Part shown: piece after piece, positions 8,757-17,227 of the stretch | How the letters are laid out: every line of letters begins with the position of its first letter | How positions within the stretch are numbered: position 1 is the stretch's first letter | Assembly: GCF_003574485.1 (NCBI RefSeq) | Contig: NZ_QLIT01000013.1 | Span: 1 to 41,081 of the forward strand | Length of the DNA: 41,081 nucleotides | Direction: 5' to 3' | From: Facilibium subflavum | Lineage (GTDB): Bacteria > Pseudomonadota > Gammaproteobacteria > Francisellales > Francisellaceae | Made by a program: the position numbers and the translations under genes | Notes under the pieces: model-generated | The model's database searches: none | Told to the model about the DNA's origin: nothing | Seen by the model: only the letters and a program-made list of their open reading frames with translations

Positions 8757-9668
8757 CGGACTTTCCTCCTTGTTATTGGGGTTGACAGAGCATGTAAAGG
8801 CATCAAAAATAAGTTCATGCTTCCTTTTTAACCATCTGGCTGTTGGTTTAAATCCACCAAAAGTATAAAAATGCAAACCTTTGATAAAAGAGTCTGGCCT
8901 CGTTTGCTGAAAACTTGCCAGATGATTAATGATTTCTTCAGGTGACCAGCGCCCTGCAAAGCGAAACCATCTTGTTGGATTGCGCACTATCATTGATAAC
9001 AGTTTCAGCCAGCCAATATTTGCTAATTTAGCAAAAGCCAGCAGTGCCTTTGGCTTTGTTGGTCCTGGCAATCCCATATAAACAGGCAACATCTGCACAC
9101 CTGAAAGCTGATTCTGCCACTTTAGAATACTTTTTGCATGAAAGACAAACTGTGTAATAAAATAACATCGACAAGGTTGCAACTGTGCCCATTGAACCTT
9201 GCATTGAATAGCTTTAAACAATTCATCCTGTTTAATCTTTGGATGTCCTTCAGGATGTGCCGCAAAACCAATACTTTCAAATGCATTGCCATCAAATAAA
9301 TTCGTTTTCAACAGATCTACCGTGCTTTGAAAGCACCCCAATGACTTCTCCCGATCCCCTGCCAATAATAATACATGTCGAACGCCTGCATTTTTAAGCG
9401 CATCAACATAACGGTATAGATGCGATTGGTCTTTTATATGCCGTGCTGGGATGTGCGCAACAGGAATCCCGCCATAGCTTTGCACGATAACAGCTGTTTC
9501 GATAATTGCTTGAAAGTCTTCATTAGGCAAATAAGTAATATAAAGATATTGTCCAGGAAGGATGTAATTTTCAAGGTCAGTTATTTGATTAAATATGCGC
9601 GGAACAATCTCAATTGACGCCTGTGATAGCCAACGGTTTACTATCACATTAATATCTGCCATATTCAT
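7458..9668 (-). CDS. Fusion of a MetF-like methylenetetrahydrofolate reductase and a GcvT/DmdA-like demethylase
   Basis: One open frame of 736 residues carries two enzymes. Residues 1-304 resemble 5,10-methylenetetrahydrofolate reductase: IEIVPR (E20 as the catalytic-type Glu), LLAGDRE (D105), AAHPEGHP and ITQFVFH (Q173) follow the E. coli MetF order, and the domain ends after HFYTFGGFKPTARWL. Residues 305-736 are a GcvT-fold aminomethyltransferase. Its segments RIRKSPFW, TVYNNMYHPRSY, WNVAVERQIQIKG and CGLAWQVD resemble DMSP demethylase DmdA and related proteins more than the glycine cleavage T-protein. Such domains move a methyl group onto tetrahydrofolate, and the MetF domain could oxidise the product. 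A strong ribosome binding site and ATG lie exactly at the junction (8754-8771), so the C-terminal part may also be made alone. The substrate is unknown; betaine, DMSP or another methylated compound are options. Confidence 0.88.
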   Translation of the reverse strand: MNMADINVIVNRWLSQASIEIVPRIFNQITDLENYILPGQYLYITYLPNEDFQAIIETAVIVQSYGGIPVAHIPARHIKDQSHLYRYVDALKNAGVRHVLLLAGDREKSLGCFQSTVDLLKTNLFDGNAFESIGFAAHPEGHPKIKQDELFKAIQCKVQWAQLQPCRCYFITQFVFHAKSILKWQNQLSGVQMLPVYMGLPGPTKPKALLAFAKLANIGWLKLLSMIVRNPTRWFRFAGRWSPEEIINHLASFQQTRPDSFIKGLHFYTFGGFKPTARWLKRKHELIFDAFTCSVNPNNKEESPMKNTAQHYTLETDAMYQINQTKKRNVPVNLRQSGNADVNMLISTRIRKSPFWHLSMEAGCNTVTVYNNMYHPRSYTPEEEGGLMAEYEALTKDVTMWNVAVERQIQIKGKDALTFTNRLVTRDLKEICPVNQARYVILCDEEGGIINDPVLLRVAEDEFWLSISDSDVLLWAKALNYNWQYDVSIKEIDVSPVQIQGPKSQALMRKLFGLGIDSIKYYRLWQTTLNGMDVVISRSGFSAEVGYEIYLRNATYDADKLWNTVLEAGKEFNLRVIAPGHIRRIEAGILSYKQDMDIETNPFECGLAWQVDLEKEDDYVGKQALAKIKTEGVSRKLVGLCIETTVPITWYNPDFWLVFDESHQKQIGYITSAFYSPKLGQNIALAMVPIEYTKVGTKLTCDVLIEGEQNGAKAVVSETPFFDPQKQMPLGDQLAS
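8764..8771 (-). promoter_or_regulatory. Internal Shine-Dalgarno at the MetF/DmdA-like junction
   Basis: The minus strand reads AAGGAGGA here, complementary to the 16S rRNA tail, with eight bases between GGAGG and the ATG at 8756. It lies inside an open reading frame, encoding Lys-Glu-Glu, precisely between two domains that are usually separate proteins. It is stronger than the site before the fusion's own ATG (TAAGGCC). Confidence 0.7.
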
Positions 9669-9718
9669 TTTTACTGGCCTTATAGTTTGTTGTCCTTGCT
9701 GCTGGTTAGCGACACCAA

Positions 9719-10891
9719 CTACTGATTCACTGCCTCCTTTTTAGCATACGAATGCTTACCGGTTCCAACATAATCACCATCACTGACGATTAAATATTCA
9801 TTCCGTATTGGATTACCAGCAAAGAAGTTTTCTAAAATTTCTCTGACACCATCAGCATAGCGTGCTTGCGCAGACAGGCTTGTTCCTGAGGTATGGGGTG
9901 TCATCGCATTTTTGGGCATCGTTCGCCATGGATGATCTTGCTGTGCGGGTTGCGGATACCAAACATCGCCTGCATAACCGGCAAGATGTCCAGATTCAAT
10001 GGCATCCTTGATATCATACTTGTTACAAATCTTACCGCGTGCCGTGTTAACGATATAAGCCCCTTTTTTCATTTTGGCTAATAATGTTTTATCAAATAAT
10101 CCATCAGTTTCAGCGGTCAATGGACAATGAATAGACAATACATCCACCGATGAAACTAAAGACTCAATGGAATCATGATAAATTGCATTAAGGCTTTTTT
10201 CTGTCTGCGCATCTAAACGATAACGGTCAAAATAATGAAGTTTTACATCAAAAGGCTTCATTCTACGCAACACCGCCAGCCCAATACGACCGGCGGCAAG
10301 CACACCAACATCCATCCCTTCAATATCATAAGAATCCTTGACACAATCGGCAATATCCCACCCACCTGATCTGGCAATTTCGTGTTGTGTCATATAATCA
10401 CGAACCAATGCTAACATCATCATGACAGCATGTTCAGCAACACTGATACTGTTACAAAAAGTCACCTCAGCAACCGTGATGCCTTTTTTATTCGCCGCAG
10501 CCAAATCAACATGGTCAGAGCCAATACCTGCAGTAATGGCAAGCTTTAGGTTTTTTGCCTTTTCTAAGCGTTCAGCCGTAAGATATCCTGGATAAAAGGG
10601 TTGTGAAATGACAACATCGGCATCGATTAAATGTCGATCAAACTCTGAATTGGGTCCTTCTTTATCTGAAGTGACAATGAATTCATGCCCCTGTGTTTTA
10701 AGGAACTTCTCAAGCCCAAGCTTCCCACTAACACTGCCTAAAAGCGTGCCAGGCGTGAAATCACGACCTTGTGGTGTAGGGAGTGTCTGTCCATCTGGGT
10801 AGTGTGACATATGCGGCAAACTATTACGGTAATAAGATCTTGGCATACCATCTTTTGGATCTGGATATAATACACACAAAACTTTCATCAC
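9719..10891 (-). CDS. fdh: NAD-dependent formate dehydrogenase
   Basis: This enzyme oxidises formate to CO2 with NAD+ reduction. The 390-residue protein belongs to the D-2-hydroxyacid dehydrogenase superfamily. It has the long formate-dehydrogenase N-terminus (YPDPKDGMPRSYYRN, then TPGTLLGSVSGKLGL), the substrate region AGIGSDHVDL, FCNSISVAEH, the Rossmann glycine motif AAGRIG followed by an acidic residue in YFDRY (favouring NAD+), the catalytic Arg in NTARGKI, and the His in TPHTSGTSLSAQ. The usual first Gly of the Rossmann motif is Ala, which is known in this family. AGGAG lies upstream of the ATG. It heads the minus-strand unit fdh, MetF/DmdA-like, fhs and completes one-carbon oxidation. 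Confidence 0.95.
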   Translation of the reverse strand: MMKVLCVLYPDPKDGMPRSYYRNSLPHMSHYPDGQTLPTPQGRDFTPGTLLGSVSGKLGLEKFLKTQGHEFIVTSDKEGPNSEFDRHLIDADVVISQPFYPGYLTAERLEKAKNLKLAITAGIGSDHVDLAAANKKGITVAEVTFCNSISVAEHAVMMMLALVRDYMTQHEIARSGGWDIADCVKDSYDIEGMDVGVLAAGRIGLAVLRRMKPFDVKLHYFDRYRLDAQTEKSLNAIYHDSIESLVSSVDVLSIHCPLTAETDGLFDKTLLAKMKKGAYIVNTARGKICNKYDIKDAIESGHLAGYAGDVWYPQPAQQDHPWRTMPKNAMTPHTSGTSLSAQARYADGVREILENFFAGNPIRNEYLIVSDGDYVGTGKHSYAKKEAVNQ

Positions 10892-11283
10892 TTAATCTCC
10901 TTGTTTCAATTTGTCAGTCAATATGTAATATCAACAACCTTCCTATCTATGCACCTACGCGTTTCTTACGCTAAATTCATAAGAGATACCAAGTTCATAT
11001 ATACTCGCATCACTTTATAAAGCATATGGCTTTTATTTACAGCGTATTCTTTCACAAAAAACACTCAGATAAATAACGCTTGAACCTATGTATCTAAAGC
11101 AACTTTAGCACTTCTGCCCGCCATTTTGTATAGATAGCAATAAAAAAATTGTAAAAAAATCCTTACCGTAGAAAAAAGACAAAATTTGCATCTGCTGTAT
11201 AACCACACTTGCATTAATGCAGCCCGATATTCTATTGTGTTATTAAGAAATTATTTTATGTGCATGCTCTACAGAGGGTTATT
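10892..11283. other. Divergent regulatory region between fdh and the ETF-quinone oxidoreductase gene
   Basis: A 392-base gap holds no convincing gene. It must carry the start signals for both the fdh operon (minus) and the ETF-quinone oxidoreductase gene (plus). The part nearest fdh has AGGAG and AT-rich stretches but no hexamer pair I would call. The part nearest the plus-strand gene has candidate promoters and a 12-base palindrome, described separately. Confidence 0.5.
11176..11238 (+). promoter_or_regulatory. Candidate promoters and palindrome before ETF-QO gene
   Basis: AAGACA (11176-11181), 16 bases, then TATAAC (11198-11203) makes a fair sigma70-type pair. A second, weaker pair is TTGCAT (11209-11214), 18 bases, TATTGT (11233-11238). 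The perfect palindrome TGCATTAATGCA at 11210-11221 would sit at the start site of the first promoter or over the -35 of the second, where a repressor or activator could bind. Confidence 0.35.
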
Positions 11284-12924
11284 ATGGAACGTGATATCAT
11301 GCAATATGATGTTATTATCGTTGGTGCCGGACCTGCTGGTTTAAGTGCAGCTATTCGCCTTAAATGCCTGGACTCAAATAATAAATTGTCTGTTTGTGTA
11401 TTGGAAAAAGGTGCAGAAGTTGGTAGTCATATCATTTCAGGCGCAGTCATTGAAACAAGCGGGCTTGACATGCTTATTCCAGACTGGAAAAATAAAGGTG
11501 CACCGCTGAATACACCAGTGACACAAGAAAAATTTACATTTCTCACAAAAAACAAAGCTTATAATATTCCCATTAAACTGCTACCTGATGAATTACATAA
11601 TCACAATAATTACATTGTTTCTTTAAGCAACCTTTGCCGCTGGCTTGCTGAACAGGCTGAGGCACTAGGTGTAGAGATATTTTCAGGTTTTGCTGCCAGC
11701 CAGCTGCTATTTGATGGTAACAATCGTGTTATTGGCATTCGAACCAATGACTTAGGTATTGATAAACAAGGTAATCACAAAGATACCTTTATGTTAGGCG
11801 TTGATATTCATGCAAGATATACCATACTTGGAGAAGGCTGCCACGGCTCGCTTGCAAAGCAGGTGATCAATCATTATAAGCTTCGCCAAAATAGTGATCC
11901 ACAAACCTATGGTATTGGAATAAAAGAGTTATGGGAGATCAAATCCGAAAACCACAACCCAGGCATGGTCATGCACACAGCAGGCTGGCCAGTTGATCGG
12001 CACACCTGGGGCGGTTCATTTATTTATCATTTAGAAAACAACCAGGTCTATATTGGTTATGTCGTTGGATTAGATTACAAAAACCCTTATTTATCCCCGT
12101 TTAATGAGATGCAACGCTTTAAAACCCATCCAGAAATCGCCAAGATATTAAATGGTGGAAAACGCATAGGGTATGGTGCACGCGCCATTAATGAAGGTGG
12201 CATTCAATCACTACCAAAGCTGACCTTTCCTGGCGGTTTATTAATTGGTTGTAGCGCTGGCTTTTTAAACGTTGCCAAAATCAAAGGGACCCATAATGCC
12301 ATGAAAAGTGGTATTATAGCTGCTGATAATATTCATAAAGCGCTATCCACCCAAACGCCAAATCACGAACTTGATGAATATGAAAAAAATCTAAAAGCAT
12401 CCACGATTTACAAGGAGCTGTACCGGCAACGTAATTTTCGCATCGCTGCCAATAAATTTGGTATGTATTGGGGCATGCTTTACAACGCAGTTGATTTAAA
12501 GTTATTTAAAGGAAAACTGCCGTGGACACTACACCATAAGACTACTGACCATAATACACTGATTTTTAAAGACAAGGCTAAAAAGATCGATTATCCAAAA
12601 CCCGATGGAAAGCTTACATTTGATCGCACCTCAAGTGTGGCTTTAGCCAATGTTTTTCATGAAGAAAATCAACCCTGCCATTTACAATTAGCTGACGATA
12701 AAACACCCATTGAGTACAATCTTAAATACTTTGATGCGCCGGAGCAACGCTACTGTCCTGCTCAGGTCTATGAAATCATTTATGAAAAGGGCAAATCACC
12801 TTATTTGCAAATCAACTTTACAAACTGTATTCACTGTAAAACTTGTGATATTAAAGACCCTAAGCAGAATATCAACTGGCATACACCAGAAGGTGGCGGA
12901 GGTCCTAACTATGCAAACATGTAA
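11284..12924 (+). CDS. Electron transfer flavoprotein-ubiquinone oxidoreductase
   Basis: ETF-QO takes electrons from reduced ETF through FAD and a 4Fe-4S cluster to ubiquinone at the inner membrane. The 546-residue protein has the FAD-binding GAGPAGLSAAIRL near the N-terminus, the EKGAEVGSHIISGAV segment, GYGARAINEGGIQSLPKL, and the C-terminal iron-sulphur region with YCPAQVYEI and CIHCKTCDIKDP, ending in TPEGGGGPNY, a family hallmark. An upstream GTG at 11260 also opens the frame, but the ATG at 11284 is preceded by GAGGG and fits family N-termini. It is convergent with etfA, 14 bases apart, and probably serves the dimethylglycine/sarcosine dehydrogenase beside it. Confidence 0.97.
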   Translation: MERDIMQYDVIIVGAGPAGLSAAIRLKCLDSNNKLSVCVLEKGAEVGSHIISGAVIETSGLDMLIPDWKNKGAPLNTPVTQEKFTFLTKNKAYNIPIKLLPDELHNHNNYIVSLSNLCRWLAEQAEALGVEIFSGFAASQLLFDGNNRVIGIRTNDLGIDKQGNHKDTFMLGVDIHARYTILGEGCHGSLAKQVINHYKLRQNSDPQTYGIGIKELWEIKSENHNPGMVMHTAGWPVDRHTWGGSFIYHLENNQVYIGYVVGLDYKNPYLSPFNEMQRFKTHPEIAKILNGGKRIGYGARAINEGGIQSLPKLTFPGGLLIGCSAGFLNVAKIKGTHNAMKSGIIAADNIHKALSTQTPNHELDEYEKNLKASTIYKELYRQRNFRIAANKFGMYWGMLYNAVDLKLFKGKLPWTLHHKTTDHNTLIFKDKAKKIDYPKPDGKLTFDRTSSVALANVFHEENQPCHLQLADDKTPIEYNLKYFDAPEQRYCPAQVYEIIYEKGKSPYLQINFTNCIHCKTCDIKDPKQNINWHTPEGGGGPNYANM

Positions 12925-12938
12925 TTGCTTTAAAATAG

Positions 12939-13892
12939 TTAACTGGCATCTTTCCAATGCTCAAGCGCCTGCTCAAGCTGAGGTAACACATCAAACAAAT
13001 CAGCCACCATGCCATAGTCACAATTATTAAAAATTGGTGCATCTGGGTCTTTATTAATTGCCACGATGCATTTGCTGTCTTTCATGCCAGCCAGGTGTTG
13101 AATCGCACCAGAAATGCCTACAGCAATGTACAAATCAGGACACACAATTTTGCCTGTTTGACCCACTTGATAATCATTGGTAACAAAACCCGCATCAACA
13201 GCTGCCCTTGAGGCACCCACAGCAGCTTTAAGTTTTTCTGCAATCACCTCAAGTCGTTTAAACCCATCTTTACTGCCAATGCCTCGACCACCAGAGATAA
13301 CTTTTGAGGCTGTTGCTAAATCCGGTAATTCGCTTTTATGCACCTCCCATCCTTCACATTGCACAAGGTTACTATCTGCCAGAGCATCTACTTTTATCAC
13401 TTGCGCATGCCCGCCGGTAAGGGAAACAGGCGCAAAACTTGCTGCACGAATTGTTATAAGCTGCTTATCAGATGGATTTTTGACGGTGACAAAAGCATTG
13501 CCTGCATAAATTGGCCGTATATAGGTTTTATCATTATTAATTTCAATAACATCAGAGACTTGTGGGACATCTAATAACGCTGCTAACCGTGGCATAATAT
13601 TACGGCCATGCGTTGTATGCGCTTGCAAAATATATTGATAATCCCCTGCCAGTTTTTTAAGTAAAGGCGCGATATTCTCCGGTAATAAATCCTTCAGTGT
13701 TTCACTGTCTGCTACATATAGATGCTCAACCAAAGGCAATTGTTTGGCTTTTTCAATAATTGCACCCATTTGACTCCCAGCAATAAAAGCATCCACAGGT
13801 AATGATAGCCGCTTCGCTGCTGCTAATGCACTTAAAGAAGCGCTGATAATCTCATTATTCTCATACTCTAAAATAATTAATGCACGCATCAC
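12939..13892 (-). CDS. etfA: Electron transfer flavoprotein alpha subunit
   Basis: EtfA binds FAD and, with EtfB, carries electrons from flavin dehydrogenases to ETF-QO. The 317-residue product has the C-terminal FAD domain with [48 protein letters not shown] and [11 protein letters not shown], all typical. Its start overlaps the etfB stop by four bases (ATGA type), so the pair is translationally coupled. It is the last gene of a minus-strand operon that begins with a dimethylglycine/sarcosine dehydrogenase. Confidence 0.97.
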   Translation of the reverse strand: MMRALIILEYENNEIISASLSALAAAKRLSLPVDAFIAGSQMGAIIEKAKQLPLVEHLYVADSETLKDLLPENIAPLLKKLAGDYQYILQAHTTHGRNIMPRLAALLDVPQVSDVIEINNDKTYIRPIYAGNAFVTVKNPSDKQLITIRAASFAPVSLTGGHAQVIKVDALADSNLVQCEGWEVHKSELPDLATASKVISGGRGIGSKDGFKRLEVIAEKLKAAVGASRAAVDAGFVTNDYQVGQTGKIVCPDLYIAVGISGAIQHLAGMKDSKCIVAINKDPDAPIFNNCDYGMVADLFDVLPQLEQALEHWKDAS

Positions 13893-14635
13893 AACACTCC
13901 TTTTTGACTGAGCTTATGTAATAAATCTTCGACATTATCAAGCATTTGTCCTTTCCCCCGCGAAGGCGGCTCAGTAACTTTTAAAGTTTGTAGTTTTGGT
14001 GTGAAATCCACACCCAGGTCAGTATCTAAAACAACATCTAATGGCTTTCGCTTCGCTTTCATAATGCTTGGCATGTTGGCATAACGTGGTGTATTTAACC
14101 TTAAGTCAACGCTAATAACAGCAGGCAAATTAAAGGAAAGGTATTGAAGTCCCTGATCAACCTCCCTTGTAGCGTTGATGTGATTCCCTTCTAGATTAAA
14201 ACTTGAGACAAAAGTTGCCTGCGGCCAGTTAAGCAACCCTGCTAACATTTGCGGAGCCTGGCTTGCATCGTTATCAATAGCCTGCTTACCCATTAAGACT
14301 AAATCAATTGATTCTTGTTCAACAATTTTTTTAAGCGCTTTGGCTACGGCTAACGGTTCGGTTTCAGCATCTGTTTGAATCAAGATACCACGATCAGCAC
14401 CAAGGGAAAGTCCATGCTGGATGATATCTTTAGCCTTGGCAGGACCAATAGAGACGATAATGACTTCATCAGCAATGCTTGCCTCTTTTAAACGAATTGC
14501 CTGTTCAACAGCAACTTCATCAAAGTCATTCATGGCCATCTTAACACTTTCGCTCACCACACCTGTTTGATCTGTCTTGACACTGACTTTAACCGATGAG
14601 GCGATCACTCTCTTAACTGCAACTAATACCTTCAT
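13889..14635 (-). CDS. etfB: Electron transfer flavoprotein beta subunit
   Basis: EtfB is the AMP-binding partner of EtfA and docks the dehydrogenases. The 248-residue protein opens with MKVLVAVKRV and contains the family signature around AMNDFDEVAVEQAIRLKE, then DLVLMGKQAIDNDASQ with the adenine-nucleotide binding loop and ATFVSSF. The start ATG shares one base with the stop of the upstream dehydrogenase, which indicates tight coupling. This suggests a dedicated ETF for that dehydrogenase rather than a general fatty-acid oxidation ETF. Confidence 0.97.
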   Translation of the reverse strand: MKVLVAVKRVIASSVKVSVKTDQTGVVSESVKMAMNDFDEVAVEQAIRLKEASIADEVIIVSIGPAKAKDIIQHGLSLGADRGILIQTDAETEPLAVAKALKKIVEQESIDLVLMGKQAIDNDASQAPQMLAGLLNWPQATFVSSFNLEGNHINATREVDQGLQYLSFNLPAVISVDLRLNTPRYANMPSIMKAKRKPLDVVLDTDLGVDFTPKLQTLKVTEPPSRGKGQMLDNVEDLLHKLSQKGVL

Positions 14636-17070
14636 CAGCTTCTTAACCTCTTGTTTTGTGGATCATACGGTGAGTCTTCAACGACTTCTGCCTTAAATCG
14701 TTCTTTTAATAATTCTACCTCAAGCATTGTGCCAACATCTGCCTTATCAACTGGTACATAACCAATTGCCATCGATTTACCCAGAAAGTGTGCATAAGCA
14801 CCTGTTGTAACACGACCAACAACTTCATCACCACCTGTGGCATAAATTGGCTCACTGCCAAAAGCATCTCGATCATCAACATCGATTTGCAAAGTAACCA
14901 GCTTTGTCTTAATACTTTGTTGCTTTTGTGCCAATAAGGCTTTTTTTCCTGGGAAGTCTTTATCAAAGTCGATAAAGCGACCCATATCAGATTCAAGCAA
15001 GGTGTACTCATTAGTCAAATCACTATTCCAAAAACGATATGATTTTTCAATCCGTAATGATTCCAGCGCACGAGTACCAAACAACCGAATGTCAAAAGCC
15101 TCCCCAGCGTCTAATAGCATATCAAAAATCTGATTTTGATAAGGAAGTTTATGATGCAACTCCCAACCAAGCTCACCCACAAAGTTCACGCGCATAGCAT
15201 AAACAGGGCATACCCCCAAGTTAATAGACTGGGCCGACAGCCATGGAAATGCTTTGTTTGATAAGTCAGTATCGGTGAGCTTACTAAGCACCTCTCGTGC
15301 ATCTGGCCCTACCAGCACTAAAACGCCATAATCATCACTGACATTGCGAATATCAACATATTGGGCAGGCTTTTTATGTCTGCATAACACATCTAAGTCA
15401 TGCTGAGTAGCTGCCGAACCACTGATGAGATAATAGTGGTTGTCTTTGACCTTAGTAATCGTAAACTCACTATCAACACCACCTGATGGCAACAGCGCAT
15501 GCGCCAAGGTAATGCGACCGTTTTTTTGTGGCAGTTTATTGGCAACCAGTGAATCTAAGAAATCATGCGCATCTAGACCGGTAATTTCAAACTTTGAAAA
15601 CGCTGTTAAATCAATTATACCGACGTTATTTCTGACAGCTAAACATTCTTGTTTCACCGGTTCAAAAAAATTGGTACGCCGAAAACTGTATTTATCTTCT
15701 GCTTGCATTTTTTCCAAAGCAAACCAATTCGCTCTTTCCCAGCCTTGTTGTTGACCAAAAACCGCACCCTTTGCTTTTAATCGATCATAACACGGTGCTG
15801 TCTTGGCGGGTCTTGCTGCAGGACGCTCTTCTAATGGATAGTGTGTAACAAAAACATGTGCATAGGCTTCTTCATTTTTAATCCTTGCATAGTTCTTGTT
15901 GGCATACTCACCAAAACGAAGTGGATCAACACCACTCATATCAATACTAGGTTGACCATCAACAATCCAATCTACTAGAAACTTTCCAGCGCCTCCTGCA
16001 GCTGTAATGCCAAAACTGTGGCCTTCATTAAGCCAGACATTCTTTAGACAAAACGCAGGGCCAACCATTGGTGCACCATCAGGAGTATAAGCAATTGGGC
16101 CATTTACACAATCCTTAACACCCGCCTCACCAAACATCGGTACGCGTTTAATTGCTGCTTCAATATAAGGCTCCAGCCGTTCGTAGTCTGGTTCTAATAA
16201 CTGCTGTACAAATCCATCTGGCACATGATCAACCGCCCAAGCAGGGGCACCTATTTCATACGGTCCCAAGATTAAACCTTGCCTTTCCTCACGCATATAG
16301 TAAGAATGATCCGCATCGCGTAAAACAGGTAATTCTTTTAACCCTTCTTGGTAGCGCTTGATAAGCTCCGGGACTTCATCAGTAACGATATATTGATGTT
16401 CAACAGAAACCACAGGAATATCAAGCCCAAGTTTTTTTGCAGTTTCCCGAGCATAAAAGCCAGTTGCCAAAATTAAGTGCTCACAAACAATATCGCCATT
16501 ACTCGTGTGAACCTGCCAATGCCCATTATCTAGTTGTATAAAATTGTGCGCTTGCGTTTGTCTATAGATTTCAGCGCCATTAGCTCGTGCACCCTTAGCC
16601 AAAGCTTGTGTGACATCAGCAGGGGCAATATGACCATCTTCTGGGTGATAAATTCCGCCTAAGACATCATCTACTCTGGCAAATGGCCACAGCCTCTTAA
16701 CCTGCTTAGGTGTTACCATCTCATATGGCACACCCAACGTATTTGCCGTACCACTGTAATAGCGAAACTCATCTAAGTGGCCTTGGGTTGTCGCAATTCG
16801 CAGATTTCCTGTTTTGTGAAAGCTTACAGCCTGCCCAGTTTCTTCTTCTAAACGCTTATATAAATCAACACTGTATTTATGTAACTGCCCTACACTGTAG
16901 CTCATTTGATATAAAGGTAATAAACCAGCTGCATGCCAAGTTGAACCTTGTGTTAAATCATGCTGCTCAATCAACGCAACATCACACCAGCCTCTTTTTG
17001 TTAAATGATAGAGTGTGCTAACTCCAACGACACCACCGCCAACGACTAAAGCTTTGACCTTTCGTTGCAT
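14635..17070 (-). CDS. Dimethylglycine/sarcosine dehydrogenase (FAD, GcvT-fused)
   Basis: Enzymes of this family strip a methyl group from dimethylglycine or sarcosine, pass electrons to ETF and place the one-carbon unit on tetrahydrofolate. The 811-residue protein has an N-terminal DAO-type FAD domain with VVGGGVVGVST and GSTWHAAGLL, whose His (residue 46) matches the covalently flavinylated His of the family. A linker domain follows, then a GcvT-like folate domain (TAFSKFEITG, FVGELGWELH, SLRIEKSYRFW). A GTG six bases earlier also opens the frame, but AAGGAAGG ends five bases before the ATG at 17070, which I take as the start. Whether dimethylglycine or sarcosine is preferred cannot be read here. 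Since soxBDAG lies nearby for sarcosine, dimethylglycine is the more likely substrate. Confidence 0.9.
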   Translation of the reverse strand: MQRKVKALVVGGGVVGVSTLYHLTKRGWCDVALIEQHDLTQGSTWHAAGLLPLYQMSYSVGQLHKYSVDLYKRLEEETGQAVSFHKTGNLRIATTQGHLDEFRYYSGTANTLGVPYEMVTPKQVKRLWPFARVDDVLGGIYHPEDGHIAPADVTQALAKGARANGAEIYRQTQAHNFIQLDNGHWQVHTSNGDIVCEHLILATGFYARETAKKLGLDIPVVSVEHQYIVTDEVPELIKRYQEGLKELPVLRDADHSYYMREERQGLILGPYEIGAPAWAVDHVPDGFVQQLLEPDYERLEPYIEAAIKRVPMFGEAGVKDCVNGPIAYTPDGAPMVGPAFCLKNVWLNEGHSFGITAAGGAGKFLVDWIVDGQPSIDMSGVDPLRFGEYANKNYARIKNEEAYAHVFVTHYPLEERPAARPAKTAPCYDRLKAKGAVFGQQQGWERANWFALEKMQAEDKYSFRRTNFFEPVKQECLAVRNNVGIIDLTAFSKFEITGLDAHDFLDSLVANKLPQKNGRITLAHALLPSGGVDSEFTITKVKDNHYYLISGSAATQHDLDVLCRHKKPAQYVDIRNVSDDYGVLVLVGPDAREVLSKLTDTDLSNKAFPWLSAQSINLGVCPVYAMRVNFVGELGWELHHKLPYQNQIFDMLLDAGEAFDIRLFGTRALESLRIEKSYRFWNSDLTNEYTLLESDMGRFIDFDKDFPGKKALLAQKQQSIKTKLVTLQIDVDDRDAFGSEPIYATGGDEVVGRVTTGAYAHFLGKSMAIGYVPVDKADVGTMLEVELLKERFKAEVVEDSPYDPQNKRLRS

Positions 17071-17163
17071 GAGCACCTTCCTTGTTTGCTTATATCACTG
17101 CTTACTTCGATCCTAGCATACAAGACGCCATTCTAAAATGTAATTTTTTCAGGAATTTCCCAG

Positions 17164-17192
17164 TTATCCACCTTTGCTTATTTTGTTATGAT
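17164..17192 (+). promoter_or_regulatory. Candidate promoter for the sphingomyelinase-like gene
   Basis: TTATCC (17164-17169), 17 bases, TATGAT (17187-17192). The -10 is five of six; the -35 is weak, so a regulator may be needed. The -35 area also resembles a DnaA box (TTATCCACC), probably by chance. Confidence 0.33.
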
Positions 17193-17227
17193 AGGTGAAA
17201 TGATCAGGAAGCACAGGATTGAAAAGG

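Noticed and set aside
12710-13030. A 106-codon plus-strand frame across the end of the ETF-QO gene and etfA
   Set aside because: It overlaps two secure genes out of frame and lacks start signals.
17164-17172. DnaA-box-like TTATCCACC
   Set aside because: It is a single eight-of-nine match with no cluster of boxes or AT-rich unwinding region, so there is no support for an origin.
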